Positions 20,849 through 32,460 are shown, counted from the stretch's first letter. The stretch is 64,000 nucleotides of DNA from Tupaia tana (GCA_026018925.1 JAKSZU010000007.1:100112860-100176859); one strand, 5' to 3'. Program-made: numbers and translations. Notes: generated from the sequence alone by a model not told the origin.

Positions 20849-21404
20849 CCGCACCTGTAGCTCTTCCCACCCACGATGAGGTCATCGTGCTCACGTCGGT
20901 CTCCTCTGGACTGTGAGGTCTTCGCCGTGTCCTTCTGTTCTTTACTCTTTCCAAAAAGCACCTAGAAGACAGGGTGCTCAGGAGACGCCGAGCGAGCGAG
21001 TGGTTACTGAGACACGGCGTCTGTCCTCGAGCTCACGCGTGCTGGACAAGCAGACGGGCAGGCAGGGCCCTGAGCTGACCGCAGGTGCGAGTCAGCAAGG
21101 AAAGCTGGTTTTTGTCAACCAAGTCAAGGAGGTGGCTGTGCCCGCCGCTCCACCTCCACCACTGTGCTCCTCACGGCTAACGAGAGCTCAGCCAGGAGGG
21201 CCGCCCTGGCCGGGCTGCCGGAGAGCCACACAGCGCTCGCGGGTGCAGGCGGAGCGCCGCAAATCACAGCTGTCCGGTCGCGGGCATGGAGGCAGGGCAG
21301 CTCTGCCGCTGGACCTCGCCCAGCACTGGGACAGGGCCCTCGCCTGGCACATCCTGGCCCACGAAGTCCAGGCCCAGGAACGCTGCTTCCCAACAGCGCC
21401 CTGG
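20849..21404. other. GC-rich intergenic sequence, unassigned
   Basis: I see no recognisable exon or repeat between the minisatellite and the next SINE. The open frames on both strands look like chance frames. Confidence 0.45.
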
Positions 21405-21676
21405 GCCACAGGTGGCTAGGCGGTTAAGGCACTGAATTCTCACAGGGCTGACCATAGTTCAAGTCCCGGACCTGAAAGTTTGAAAATCACACCAGACAGG
21501 CGTGTGCATGCCCAAGATCCCAAAAGGAGAACGAAAGAGGAGGGACTGTGATGTGGCCATCCCCCATAGGGTGATTTCTCACTTTCCCTCTCACTGCGTC
21601 TCTCTGGCAAGCATACCCTTTTATGTTTTTGCACGCTAAGGCAAAAACATAAAAAGAAAGAAAGAAAAAAAAAAAG
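21405..21676 (+). repeat. Long-form tRNA-derived SINE
   Basis: It has the head GGTGGCTAGGCGGTTAAGGC, box B AGTTCAAGTCCC, and a 3' end with a small inverted-repeat insertion around TTTATGTTTTTGC/GCAAAAACATAAA, then an A-rich tail. Confidence 0.8.
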
Positions 21677-22352
21677 GCAGTGCCCTCCCCAGGGGCTCGC
21701 TGAAGGTGGAGGGCTGTGTGCCCCCAGAGCAGACAAGCACTGCTCCAGGCCAGGAGGGAGGGAGTAGGGGTGCTCAGGTGAACGAGGGCACAGACGCGCG
21801 GGCACAGCCCCCTCGCGGATGCCTCCATGTGACTGATTACAGCAGCTCGCCCGGCCCTTCCGCAGGAGTCTCTGCTCTGGCCTGCACGTGCGGTTCCCGA
21901 GGCCACAGGGCAGCGCTGCCCGGCCGTGCAGGTCCCGGAGGCCCAGGCCCGTCTGCGGTACCGAGCAGTTCACAGCGCTCCTCACGTGCTCGTGTCAGGG
22001 TGGGCACAGCACACGGGCGTGACGCTAACCCTACGACGGCTAACTCTGGAATCACAGGGCGCCTTTATGTACAAACACTTAGCAAGAATCCATTATGTTT
22101 TCAAAGCTGAACACTTTCAACTTTATTTAAATCATTTGATTTTATTTTTAAGTTTCTTTCTGTCTTCCATGGTAGAGAGAAGTAGGCGCCCATGGCCGCA
22201 GTCCGCCCGTCTCAGCAGCCTTGGTTCTGGGCACAGAGCAAAGCCCGCGTCAAGCATGGCGCTGGCACCCAGGACCCTGCCCGTGTGGTCTCCGGAGCCA
22301 CCGCTGCAACGTCACCTGGTCTTTCATTGTTAAACATTTGTTAATTACCATT

Positions 22353-22510
22353 TTTTTAAAGTTTACTTATTTTATTCATTATAGGGAGTATGTGTGGGTG
22401 AGAGAGAGGGGGAGAGAAACGCCCTCGACATCTCCTCCACGATCCCAGCTCCTCGGGATGCCGGGAACCTGCGCACACCTCACGTTCCCAAGCTGATGGG
22501 GGGCCAGGCC
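22353..22510 (-). repeat. Probable SINE (second family or diverged)
   Basis: AAAGTTTACTTATTTTATTC followed by a GAGAGAGGGGGAGAG tract and a GC-rich segment ending GGGGGGCC resembles the layout of the second SINE family. The head is too diverged to be sure. Confidence 0.45.
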
Positions 22511-22734
22511 CACGGTGGGCCACGGGGCCTCCAGCACCGCTCAGTTTGATACCAACACTGTCAGCCCGGGCCTGTTGGTTACATTGCTCCTTTTCAACTT
22601 TCATAGTCTTGGAATGTTTCAGAAAAGTAACTCAAAAATAGGAAGTTATCTTACTTAGCAATTAAATCTATACTGTTGACAGTATAGTCTAATTTTGTGA
22701 TAACTGATTTCATCATCTTTGACATTTTGCCAAG

Positions 22735-23003
22735 TTTTTTTTTTTCTTTTGAGGGGCTTTTGCTACAGGGTGTGTGCACTCGCCAGACAGACAGAGACAG
22801 ATAGAGAGACAGAAAGCGAGAAATCACCCCCCAGGGGGGGATGGCCATGCCGCAGTCCCTTCTCCTCCATTCTCCTCTCAGGATCTTGGGCATGCACGCA
22901 CACTCGCCCAGCATGAGTTTCAAGCCACCAGGTCCAGGACGCGAACCGTGGTCAACTACATGGGAGTCCAGCGACATAGCCATTACGCTAACTGCTGGTC
23001 CCA
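22735..23003 (-). repeat. Long-form tRNA-derived SINE
   Basis: It is flanked by TTTGCCAAGTTT on the left and TTTGCCAAATTT on the right, an 11/12 target-site duplication. It is a complete copy with the head CAGCAGTTAGCGTAATGGCT on the minus strand. Confidence 0.9.
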
Positions 23004-23357
23004 CAATTTGCCAAATTTTAATCACGAAAGTCAGACCTACATGCATGTGTCCATGTCGGAGGCTCAAACACTGCTTACTCTATAACTGTTTGTCTTGATT
23101 CTTAACTTCCAGATACGCAGATGCTTGCCCTGGGCTCCCGGTTGCCCCAGAGCCGCAAATCGCAGGGCTGGCTGCCTGTACATGGCAGACACTGAGTTAC
23201 CCGAGCAGAGATGCTAGATGGGTTCAAGTTGTAAATAAAAGACCATTTTGTTTGAAAGTAGGAGAAAAATGAGCCTGCAACTGAAGTATCTGCATGCTCT
23301 TGCGGTTCAAGTCATCTGAGCTGCTGGAGCGGGAGGGGTGAGCATTTCTGCGCTCAC

Positions 23358-23358
<1 letters not shown>

Positions 23359-23400
<42 letters not shown>
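23359..23400. repeat. (CT)n microsatellite
   Basis: A pyrimidine run of CT dinucleotides ending in CACACACA, probably the remnant of a SINE 3' region whose head is partly seen upstream. Confidence 0.75.
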
Positions 23401-23518
23401 GGGCTCCAACTACACGACTCAGCTGAGCCAGGAGGGAGAGCACGGAACCTGAGGCCCTTACTTTAGTAGAGGCCAGCGGCCACACTCCCCTTTTGCTGCA
23501 AGGCCTCACTACCCTCTC

Positions 23519-23533
23519 CGAGGCAGCTTTCCT
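23519..23533. repeat. Target-site duplication of the L1 (3' side)
   Basis: CGAGGCAGCTTTCCT is followed at once by the L1 tail (poly-T on this strand). It is identical to 28178-28192 on the other side of the element. Confidence 0.95.
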
Positions 23534-26500
23534 TTTTTTTTTTTTTAATATATTTTTATTTTTTCACATTATTTATTATTATTATTATTATTATTTGTAT
23601 ATACTTTCAATCATATTGTTTGGCTTACAATGAGACCATTTCAATATGTGAACATTTCTCCCCAGACCCGTGGATCGAAATATCTTCAGCAGATAACACC
23701 ACACCTCCCCATCCCGTCAATGCTCTACCTCCGTATCCCTTCTCCAAATGTCCTTCATTAGGCCCCACTCCTCCACATACACCTCATCTGACATTCACAC
23801 CCATCTCTTGTGTTTGTTCAACTGTTAGTCAATCAGTTTCAGACATAAAATGCAGACAAACGGTATATGTTAAGTGGGGACATACGATGTCTCTCCTTCA
23901 TAGCCTGGCTTGCCTCACTCAGCAGTACATCTTCCATATTCTTCCACTTTCTGTCAAAGGCCAGGGCTCTGTTGGTTTTTATGGCTGAGTAGTATTCCAT
24001 AGAGTATATGTGCCACAGTTTTTCAATCCATTCTTCCATACGGGGGCATTTGGATTGGTTCCATGACTTAGCAATTGTGAATAGTGCTGCAATAAACATC
24101 GATGTGCAAGCACTTTTCCAACGAAGAATTCTTCTGTCCTTTGGGTAGATACCAAGGAGTGAGATCCCTGGATCATATGGCAGATCTATCTGTAGATTTT
24201 TGAGGAATCTCCAAATTATTCTCCACAGTGGTTGGACCAATCTACATTCCCACCAGCAGTGTAAAAGAGTTCCCCTTTCACCACACCCCCGCCAACACTT
24301 ATCATTTTTTGTTTTTTTTAATATTAGACATTCTGACTGGGGTTAGGTGGTACCTCATTGTTGCTTTTATCTGCATTTCCCTTACAATGAAGGAGGTTGA
24401 ACATTTTTTTCATATGCCTTTTGGCCATTCTTATGTCATCTTTAGAGAATGTTTTTTTCATCTCCTTCTCCCATCTTTTAATAGCGTTGATCATCTTTTT
24501 TCCAAACAGCTTTTTTAGTTCCTTGTGTATTCTGGTTATCAGTCCCTTATCTGATACAAAATTTACAAAAATATTTTCCCATTCTGAGGGCTGTCGATTC
24601 ACACTAACTACTGTGTCTTTGGCCATGCAGAAACTTCTTAGTCTGATGTAATCCCATTTGTCTATTTTGGGGACGATTGACTCTGCTTTGAGGGTCTTCT
24701 TTAGGAAGTCTTTCCCTACACCAATGTCTCCCAGAGTTTCCCCAGTGTTTTCCAGGAGCAGCTTTATAGTTTGAGGTCTTAGATTTAGATCCTTGATCCA
24801 CCTTGACTTGATTTTTGTCAAAGGAGAGAGGTAGGGGTTCAGATTCATCTTTCTGCAAGTGGAAGTCCAATTTTTCCAGCACCACTTGCTGAAGAGGCTT
24901 TCCTTTTCCCACTGGATTGACTGGTACCCCTTGTCAAAGATCAGTTGACTGTATGTTTGGGCACTTATTTCTGGGGAATCTATTCTGTTCCATTGATCCA
25001 CGTGTCTGTTTCTGTGCTAGTACCATGCTGTCTTTATTACCACAGCTTTGTAATATATTTTTGGATCGGGGAGTGAGATGCTGCCCACTCCACTCTTCTT
25101 GTGTAGAATTGCTTTGGCAATACGGGATCTTTTATGATTCCAGACAGATTTTTTTTTTCTTTTTTTTTTTTTTTCTTTTTGGAGAGGTTTTTGCTATAGG
25201 GCGCGTGCGCTCACCAGACAGACAGAGAGAGACAGAGAGATAGAAAGCAGGAAATCACCCCCCCCAGGGGGGATGGCCACGCCGCAATCCCTTCTCCTCC
25301 ATTCTCCTCTCGGGATCTTGGGCACGCACGCACACGCGCTCGGCTTGAGTTTAAGCCGCCGGGTCCGGGACTCGAACCGCGGTCGACTACGTGGGAGTCC
25401 AGCGACATAGCTATTACACTAACTGCTGGTCCCGATTCCAGACAGATTTTAAGATTGTCTTTTCTAGATCTGTGAAGAATGTGTCTGGTACTTTGATTGG
25501 CATTGCATTAAATAGGTAGATTAATTTGGGTAGAATTGCCATTTTGATTATATTAACTCTTCCAATCCATGAACATGGGATGTCCTTCCATTTTTTTTGT
25601 GTCATTTTCAATTTCTTTTTTTAGTTTCTCATAGTTTTCCTTGTCGAGTTCTTTAACTTCTTTGCTTAGATTTATTCCTAAATATCTTATACTTTTAGTG
25701 GCTATGGTAAACGGAATAACTTTTTTCAGTTCTATCTCAGTCTGCCTGTTATTCATATATAGAAATGCTATCGATTTCTGTATATTGATTTTATATCCTG
25801 AAACTTTACTGTAATCATGTATTACTTCTAGTAATTTTTCCATGGAGACCATTGGGTCTTCTATGTATACAATCATGTCATCTGCAAATAGAGAGAGTTT
25901 CACCTCTTCTTTTCCTATTCGAATGCCCTTTATTTTTTCCTCTTTTCTGATTGCGTTGGCGAGGACTTCCAGTACTATATTGAAAAGGAGTGGAGAAAGT
26001 GGGCATCCTTGTCTTGTTCCTGTGTTTAGTGGGAAAGCTTTCAGCTTTCCTCCATTCAGGATGATGTTCGCTATGGGTTTTTCATAGATGGCTTTTATTG
26101 TATTGAGAAATGGCCCTTCTATGCCAATTTTGCTAAGAGTCTTGATCATGAAGGGATGTTGTATCTTATCAAATGCTTTTTCTGCATCAATTGATATGAC
26201 CATCTGGTTTTTATCTTTATTCCTGTTGATATGATGTATTACATTTATGGTTTTGCGTATGTTGAACCAACCTTGCATTCCTGGAATAAAGCCTACCTGA
26301 TCATGGTGTATGATCATTTTTATAAGTTGCTGGATGCAATTTGCTAGTATCTTGTTGAGGATCTTTGCGTCTATGTTCATCAGAGATATTGGTCTATAGT
26401 TTTCCTTCCTTGTCCTGTCCTTATCTGTTTTAAGGATAAGGGTGATAGAGGCTTCATAGAATGAATTCAGGAGAGATTCGCCCTTTTGGATCTTTAGAAA

Positions 26501-27180
26501 TAACTTGAGCAGAATGGGAGTTAACTCTTCTTTGAAAGTTTTGTAGAATTCAGAGGTGAATCCATCAGGGCCAGGGCTTTTCTTTGTTGGGAGGTTATTT
26601 ATTACTGATTCAATCTCCTGGCTTGTTATGGGCCTATTCAGACTTTCTATATCCTCCTGGTTCATTCTTGGTAGATTATATTTGTCCAGGAATTTGTCCA
26701 TCTCGTCCAGATTGTCTTGTTTCTTAGCATATAGATGTTCAAAGTATCCTCTAACGATGTTTTGAATTTCTACCATGTCTGTTGTTATGTTACCAGCCTC
26801 ATTGCAGATTTGGTTCACCTGGTTCCTTTCTCTCTTCTTCTTATTAAGTCTCGCTAGTGGTGTATCAATTTTGTTTATCCTTTCAAAGAACCAGCTTTTA
26901 CTTTCACTTATTTTCTGTATAATACGTTTGTTTTCTACTTCATTTATTTCTGCTCAGATCTTTATTATTTCTTTTCTCCTGGAATTTTTTGGATGTTTTT
27001 GCTGTTGCTTTTCCAATTCTCTGAGGCTTGATGTTAGGTGGTCCATTAGCCTTCTTTCCATCTTCCTCTTATGTGCACTAATTGCTATGAACTTCCCTCT
27101 TATGACTGCTTTAGCAGTGTCCCAAAGATTATGGAAACTTGTGTCCTCATTGTCATTGGCTTCTATGAATCTTTTTATTT
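23534..27180 (-). mobile_element. L1 LINE, 3' segment of a 5'-inverted insertion (ORF2 and 3' UTR)
   Basis: Read on the minus strand this is L1 ORF2 from upstream of the reverse transcriptase to the stop near 23839, then a short 3' UTR with (AAT)n and a poly-A tail at 23546-23534. The RT holds KSPGPDGF, the [14 protein letters not shown] motif and catalytic FADDM. The C-terminal region has DIGVGKDFL and IYPKDRR. The copy is dead: an in-frame TGA near 26955, a frameshift at an A8 run near 25590, a TAG near 25018, a further frame change near 24320, and a SINE at 25153-25433. Upstream it joins an inverted piece of the same element. Confidence 0.95.
25153..25433 (-). repeat. Long-form tRNA-derived SINE inserted in L1 ORF2
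   Basis: The perfect 17-bp duplication GATTCCAGACAGATTTT lies at 25136-25152 and 25434-25450. The copy has an intact head, both Pol III boxes and a long A-tail (poly-T on this strand), and is little diverged. It must be younger than the host L1. Confidence 0.96.
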
Positions 27181-28177
27181 CATATGGGAAAAAAAGATTA
27201 AAATCTTCTCAGACAAAGAAAACCTGAAAGAATTCGCCAACACCCGACCAGCTCTTCAAGAAACCCTGAAGAAAGTACTGTTCCAGGAAAACTAAAGAAT
27301 CAACAGACAGAAACAAAGAAGTAACAGGCAACTAAGACAATGGCCAACTTAAATATTGGTACAGATCCTCTAACATCGATAATAACATTAAATGTTAATG
27401 GTTTAAATTTTCCAATCAAGAGACACAGACTGGCTGAATGGATAAAACAACAGAAACCCTCTATCTGTTGCCTACAAGAAACCCACCTCATGGAGAAAGA
27501 CATACATAGACTGAAAGTGAAGGGTTGGAAAAAGGTTTTCCATGCAATTGGGAACCAGAAAAGAGCTGGAGTTGTGATACTAATATCTGACAAAATAGCC
27601 TTTAAAACAAAAGTCGTTCGAAGAGACAAAGGAGGGCACTATATCGTAGTAAAAGGCTCTATAGATCAAGAAGATATAACGCTTATTAATATCTATGCAC
27701 CTAACACAGGAGCACCTAAATATGTGAAGGAAAGACTGTTAGATCTAAAAGGGGAGATAGACTGCAACACACTAATTGTTGGAGATCTCAACACAGCTTT
27801 ATCCCCTCTGGACAGATCATCTAGGCAAAAAATAGGTAAAAAGATAAAGGATCTAAATGATACCTAAATGATCTAAATCAATTGGACTTAACAGACATCT
27901 ATAGAACTTTCCACCCAAAAGCCACAAGATATAGTTTTTTCTCGCCCCGAAATGGAACCTTCTCGAAGATTGACCACATCATAGGACACAAAGCAAGCCT
28001 CTACAGATTCAGAGGCATAGAAACTATATCCAGTATGTTCTCTGACCATGACGGAATTAAACTTGAATTTAATTTCAAGAGAAGGCCTCAAAAATACCTA
28101 AAAACATGGAAACTAAATAACCTACTCCTGAATGACTCCACTATTACCGAAGATATAAAGACTGAAATAAAAAGATT
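27181..28177 (+). mobile_element. L1 LINE, inverted 5' segment (ORF1 end and ORF2 endonuclease)
   Basis: Plus-strand translation gives the ORF1 C-terminus (SDKENLKEFANTRPALQETL...) with its stop at 27293-27295. ORF2 starts at 27340, 44 bp further on. ORF2 shows the apurinic endonuclease signatures LNVNGLNFPIKRHRL, CCLQETHL, INIYAPN, VGDLNTAL, SKIDHIIG and SDHDGI. A short duplication around CTAAATGAT near 27860 shifts the frame, so the protein is broken after residue 175 and resumes at about 27882. It ends at EIKRF, the same ORF2 position where the minus-strand segment begins. Confidence 0.95.
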
Positions 28178-28192
28178 CGAGGCAGCTTTCCT
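28178..28192. repeat. Target-site duplication of the L1 (5' side)
   Basis: CGAGGCAGCTTTCCT is identical to 23519-23533. It begins right where the ORF2 homology of the inverted segment stops, so the L1 plus the later SINE account for everything between. Confidence 0.95.
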
Positions 28193-28467
28193 GTCCCCTG
28201 CTGACTTTCCTTACACAGCCATTCATCCTGCATTTCTCGAGCACCCACTAGGTAAGGCACGCTCTAGTATGTGCTCAGCTTACAAGTGCAGAACATTTGT
28301 AAGTTGCCTTCAAGGAGTTTTAGAGATCACCTTCCTCTCTGGCTGGAAAGAGGAGGGAAGCCCTCCGAGTTAGTTGCAGGGTCCGGAAGAAAGAGGAAGA
28401 GAGAATATTAGAATTTGCACAAGAGCCCCATTATACTAGTCAGACCACTATTCAACAAGTTCTGCAG
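28193..28467. other. Unassigned sequence between repeats
   Basis: About 275 bp of unique-looking DNA continuing from the L1 target site. A small MIR-like phrase (TTTCTCGAGCACCCACTAGGT) is present, but nothing gene-like. Confidence 0.4.
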
Positions 28468-28625
28468 GGCCAGCAGGTGGCATAGTGGTTATGGTGCTGG
28501 ACTCCCACATGGCTGACTGTGGTTGAGTTCCAGATCCAATAGCTTAAAAATCACGCCAGTTGCATGTGTGTGTGCCCAAATTTCCAGGAAGAGAATAGAC
28601 GAGACAGGATTGCAGTATGGCTATT
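28468..28625 (+). repeat. tRNA-derived SINE, 3'-truncated
   Basis: Head GGGCCAGCAGGTGGCATAGT and body through GGATTGCAGTATGGCTATTC, then it breaks off into an older L1 fragment. Confidence 0.75.
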
Positions 28626-28639
28626 CTATTTCATCAGTT

Positions 28640-30475
28640 CAGTCTCATGTACTTTATCTTCTGTTGCGGTCCATTTAAATCTTTCCATTTAAATTCTGTA
28701 AGAGAACATTCAGCTCCGGATTTGTCCCTACCATTAAGCTGGTGGCCATTTTCTTAGTTGTTTATGAACTCTTATTTCTGTGTGTCTGACTTCAGTTTTC
28801 CTGGGGTAGCACTCCCTTCAGAACTTCTTGGAGAACTGGTCTGGTGTCAGTAAATTCTTTCAGGTTTTGTTTATCTGAGAATGTTTTTGTCTTCTCTTCC
28901 CATATGAAGGATAATATTGCCAGGTATAGTATTCTTGTCTGAAGTTGTTTTTCACTCAACACTTTGAATATATTTTCCCATTCTTTCCTCGCTTGCATTG
29001 TTTCCAATGAGAGGTCTTCTATTAGCCTGGTAACCTGACGTTTCTCTCTTGGTAATCTTAGTATTTTGTCTTTTTCTGTGATTTTGGTCAATCCAGTTAT
29101 AATGTGTCTTGGAGAAGATCTTCTTGGGTTGATTCTATGTGGGGTCCTTTGTATTTCTTGGGTCTAGATTTTTGAATGCCTCTCTAGGTTTGGAAAGTTT
29201 TCTTCCAGGAGTTCATGGAGTAGATTATCAATCCCCTTATTAGTCTCTTCATTTTCTGGGTTATCAATTATCCAGATGTTTCAATGTTTAGTGGTATCTA
29301 GTATTTCTTGTATATTACTCTCATTTTGGGGGCTGTTTTCTTGGTCTTCATGGTGGATTTTTCTAGGCCAGTAATTCTATCTTCTACATCTGAGATTCGA
29401 TTTTCTGTATGATCAAGTCTACTTTTAATACTTTCAAGGGAATTCTGACTTCCTGTATTACAGTCTTCATCTGTAACAGTTCCATTTGATTCTTTTTTTA
29501 TGGTGTGTATTTCCTCTTTCAGATCATACAAGAACTTCCTCACCTCCTGGAACTTGTCGGCTCCTTTCTCCTGCCTCTTCTAGAGTTCATTGCCTCTCTT
29601 CTCTTGCATCTTTGTTAGCTTTGTCACTATGAATATTCTAAATTCTTTATTATACATTTCAGTGAGTTCCATTGTACTGTCTATGGATGAAGAGGAATTA
29701 TTCTTTTTCCTTGGGGGAGAGTTATTTTCTTAGTTTCTTACATTTCTTATGCCTCTGCAGTGATTTCTAGTCATCTGATGGGTTATAAATTTCTTCCTAA
29801 TTTCTAATTCAGTCTGAGCGTTCAGAGGCATCCAGGAGGAGGTGGTTCTGCAATCTCTTTGCTGTTCTGTTTTTCTTTCTTTGTGTGGCAGATTCAGTGG
29901 GAATTGAGGAATACATTGACCCTAATAGTATTCAGATGTTTGGCTATGGTTCACTTAGACCTGTCTAGATGACTCAGTATGTGGAGGCTGAGCAGCAAAG
30001 TGATGAGATAAAAGAAAAAATATAAGAAAACAGAGAAAGAGAGAAAAAAATTATTTTTATAAAAAGCAAAAAATAAAAACCACGTAGCGTGTGAACACGC
30101 CACACAAAAGCACTAGTTCTCAGCTCCAATGGAGGATTCAGTCTTCTTCTGAAGGCCTGCCCTTTGCCTCTCCTAAATGGGAGGGAGAAAGGGGATTATT
30201 AGCAAGAAAAAGAGGATCTGAGAGCCAAGAAAATACTTTACCTTAAAAAAATTTTAAAAGAAATATTTTTTTAAGAATGAAGAGACAGAGAGAAGGATAC
30301 AGGGGGCCCTACCACTCGAGAATGGGGGCTGGAGAGTGAAGTCTCAGCATAAAATCTTCATTACTCTATTCCCTGAAAGCACTAGTTCTCAGCTCCCATG
30401 GAGGAGTCAGTCTTCTCTCAAATGATGTCTTACCCTTCTCAATGCCTAGGTCCTATCCAGTTATAACATATTAGT
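28640..30475 (-). mobile_element. Older L1 fragment: 5' UTR, ORF1 and start of ORF2
   Basis: On the minus strand, 29543-29298 encodes an ORF1 coiled-coil (KSRLDHTENRISDVEDRITG). The interval 29091-28792 encodes the ORF1 C-terminal domain ending VLKGVLPQEN, with stops and frameshifts between. Below 28790 is the ORF1-ORF2 spacer and a degenerate ORF2 start. Above about 29700 is probable 5' UTR. The copy is non-coding. Confidence 0.85.
30108..30420. repeat. Partial internal repeat in L1 5' UTR
   Basis: GCACTAGTTCTCAGCTCC-ATGGAGGA-TCAGTCTTCT occurs near 30110 and again near 30379, about 269 bp apart, with few differences. Monomer-like 5' UTR repeats are known in some L1 lineages; here only part of the unit is shared. 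Confidence 0.5.
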
Positions 30476-30527
30476 ATGAGTTCATCTTAATGCAAAAAAA
30501 AAAAATTGAAATCCATGCATAATTCTT

Positions 30528-30782
30528 TTTTCTTTTTTTTTTGGAGAGGTTTTTGCTATAGGGCGCATGCGTTCGCCAGACAGACAGAGACAGAGAGACA
30601 GAAAGCGAAAAATCACCCCCTAGGGGGGATGGCCATGCCGCAATCCCTTCTCCTCCATTATCCTCTCGGGATCTTGGGCACGCACGCACACGCACCCGGT
30701 GTGAGTTTTAAGCCACCTGGTCCGGGACGCGAACCGCGGTCAACTACATGGGAGTCCAGCGACATAGCCATTACGCTAGTCC
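30528..30782 (-). repeat. Long-form tRNA-derived SINE, head slightly truncated
   Basis: It is flanked by TGCATAATTCTT at 30516-30527 and 30783-30794. The first dozen bases of the tRNA-like head are missing, so the copy begins GGACTAGCGTAATGG on the minus strand. Confidence 0.92.
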
Positions 30783-30984
30783 TGCATAATTCTTATGATA
30801 CACATTTTCATCAACTTAAGAACCTAAAACAAATTTTTCTTTATTTTCATTTTTTTCCAGTAATAAAAGTATTTCTCAGACCTGAATTGTCTACCCTTTG
30901 TTTTTTTCACATCACTCGTGAAACTTTAGAAAGCTTATTCATTTCAGGGTTTTAATAACACATGTATTTCTTTAAATTATTCTT

Positions 30985-31232
30985 TCTTAATTTGCCAGAG
31001 GGCATGAGCACTTGCCAGAGAAAGAGACAGGGAGAGAAGGAGAGTGAACAGCACCCCTTGATGGGGCCTGGTCATGCCACAATGCCTTCCCCTGTGTTTC
31101 TCCACCCTCTGAGGATGTGGGGTACACACATGCATCTGGCATGTCTTTTAAGCCATCAGAGCTGGGATTCAAACTGCACAGCTGGCCATGTGAGATCTGG
31201 TTGCCCTAACCATAGTCACAGAGTTGGCCCTA
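30985..31232 (-). repeat. tRNA-derived SINE, diverged
   Basis: It runs from TTAATTTGCCAGAGGGCATG to AGAGTTGGCCC. It belongs to the older branch with TTGCCAGAGGGCA at the 3' end. Confidence 0.75.
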
Positions 31233-31239
31233 AATTTTT

Positions 31240-31498
31240 TTTTCAAATTTATGTATCTATTTCTTCCAAGAATGATATATAGATAGATAGAGCTATATAG
31301 ATAGATATAAATAGATATAGGCAAACAGGAAGCAGCACCCCCGACAAGCTATTGATGCCACATCCCACCTGCAGTCTCAGCCAGCCACGGATCATGTGCG
31401 TACATGTCTGGGGTGTCTCGGACATGAGCCTGGAACCTGTCCTTGTGGGTCAGCCTCACAGAGCACTGCGTTTTTTTACCTCTGAGCCTCTTTCCAGT
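31240..31498 (-). repeat. Second SINE family, old copy
   Basis: AAATTTATGTATCTATTTCTTCCAAGA, then GAAGCAGCACCCCCGACAAGC, CAGCCAGCCACGGATCATGTGCGTACATG and CATGAGCCTGGAACCTGTCC align with the copies at 34.45 and 60.3 kb. An ATAG tetranucleotide run at 31275-31318 is inserted. Confidence 0.7.
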
Positions 31499-31544
31499 CC
31501 CAAGGCCCTATGGATTGTAAGGAGTAAATGAGACAATCAGTGTA

Positions 31545-32200
31545 AAATGGTCAGTGCATCTTTTCAACAAGCGATGGTAGGAAAGTGGATATCCACACAC
31601 AAAAATGTGGAGCGGGATTCCTTCCTCACACCATGAACAACAGAGCTAACAAAATGGATCCCAGACCTAAATGTAAGAGCTAACACTATGAAACTTGTAG
31701 AAGAGAATATAGGAATGTATCTTCATGACTTTGGACTAAGCAAGGCCTTTTTATTATTAATTTTTAAAATCTATTTTTCTTCATTTTTTTAATTGCCAGA
31801 GGACACGCGTGCTCACCAGAAAGAAAGCACATGTCCTCTGGCAATAAGCACAGGCCTCACTGGGGCGCATGGCCACACCACAATCCTCTGTTCTCTATTT
31901 GGACTTCGCATCAGCATTCTGGGCACACACACACATGCAACTGACCATGTGGGCTCCCTTAACTACACAGAGCAGGCTCAGGTAAAGCCTTTCTAGGTAT
32001 AACTCCGAAAGTATAAATGACAAAAAATAAACAAACCGGACTTTTCTGCTCAAAGTATACAAAAAAAGAAAAAAGAAAGAAAAAGAAAATAAGCCACAGA
32101 AGAGAGAAAAGATTTGCAATTCATCTACCTAATTAAGGACCTTGTAACTAGAATGTGTGAAGAATTACAATTCAATAATAAAAAGACACCACAATTCTGC
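31545..32200 (+). mobile_element. L1 LINE ORF2 fragment, interrupted by SINE
   Basis: Plus-strand translation from 31585 gives WISTHKN, then TTELTKWIPDLNVRANTMKL and VEENIGMYLHDFGLSKA, with one internal stop. That is the L1 ORF2 region carboxy-terminal to the RT. It resumes after the SINE at about 31985 and ends near 32200. Confidence 0.75.
31775..31984 (-). repeat. tRNA-derived SINE, diverged, inside L1 fragment
   Basis: TTAATTGCCAGAGGACACGCGTGCTCACC marks the 3' end. The head side (ATGTGGGCTCCCTTAAC) is at 31950-31970. The phrase ACATGTCCTCTGGCAATAA repeats part of the 3' end in inverted form. Confidence 0.65.
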
Positions 32201-32204
32201 AGTT

Positions 32205-32460
32205 TTAGTCTGTCTTTGCCATAGGGCGCATGTACTTGCCAGAAGGGGAGAGTGAGAGCAAGAGAGAGAAAGAGATAAGAAAGCATCTCCCCCACAATGG
32301 AGATGTCACACTGCAAACCTTTTCTCTTGCATCTCCTCTCAGGGTTTTGGGCATGCACGCACACATGCCCGGTGAGTTTTTCAAGTTGCTGGGTCCAGGA
32401 CTCAAACTGTACCATCAGCCACGTGAGATCCAGCTGCCTTAAATTCCACACCATATGCTG
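32205..32460 (-). repeat. Long-form tRNA-derived SINE
   Basis: TTTGCCATAGGGCGCATGTACTTGCC (3' end) through ACTCAAACTGTACCATCAGCC to GCCTTAAATTCCACACC (head). Moderately diverged. Confidence 0.8.

Noticed and set aside
20035..20879. Long open frames on both strands encoding 19-residue repeats
   Set aside because: The array period of 57 bp is a multiple of three, so every stop-free frame stays open. Several frames are open at once and there is no gene context.
25553..27867. L1 ORF2 open frames as possible intact retrotransposon
   Set aside because: The copy is inverted, frameshifted, has in-frame stops and holds a SINE, so it cannot be active.
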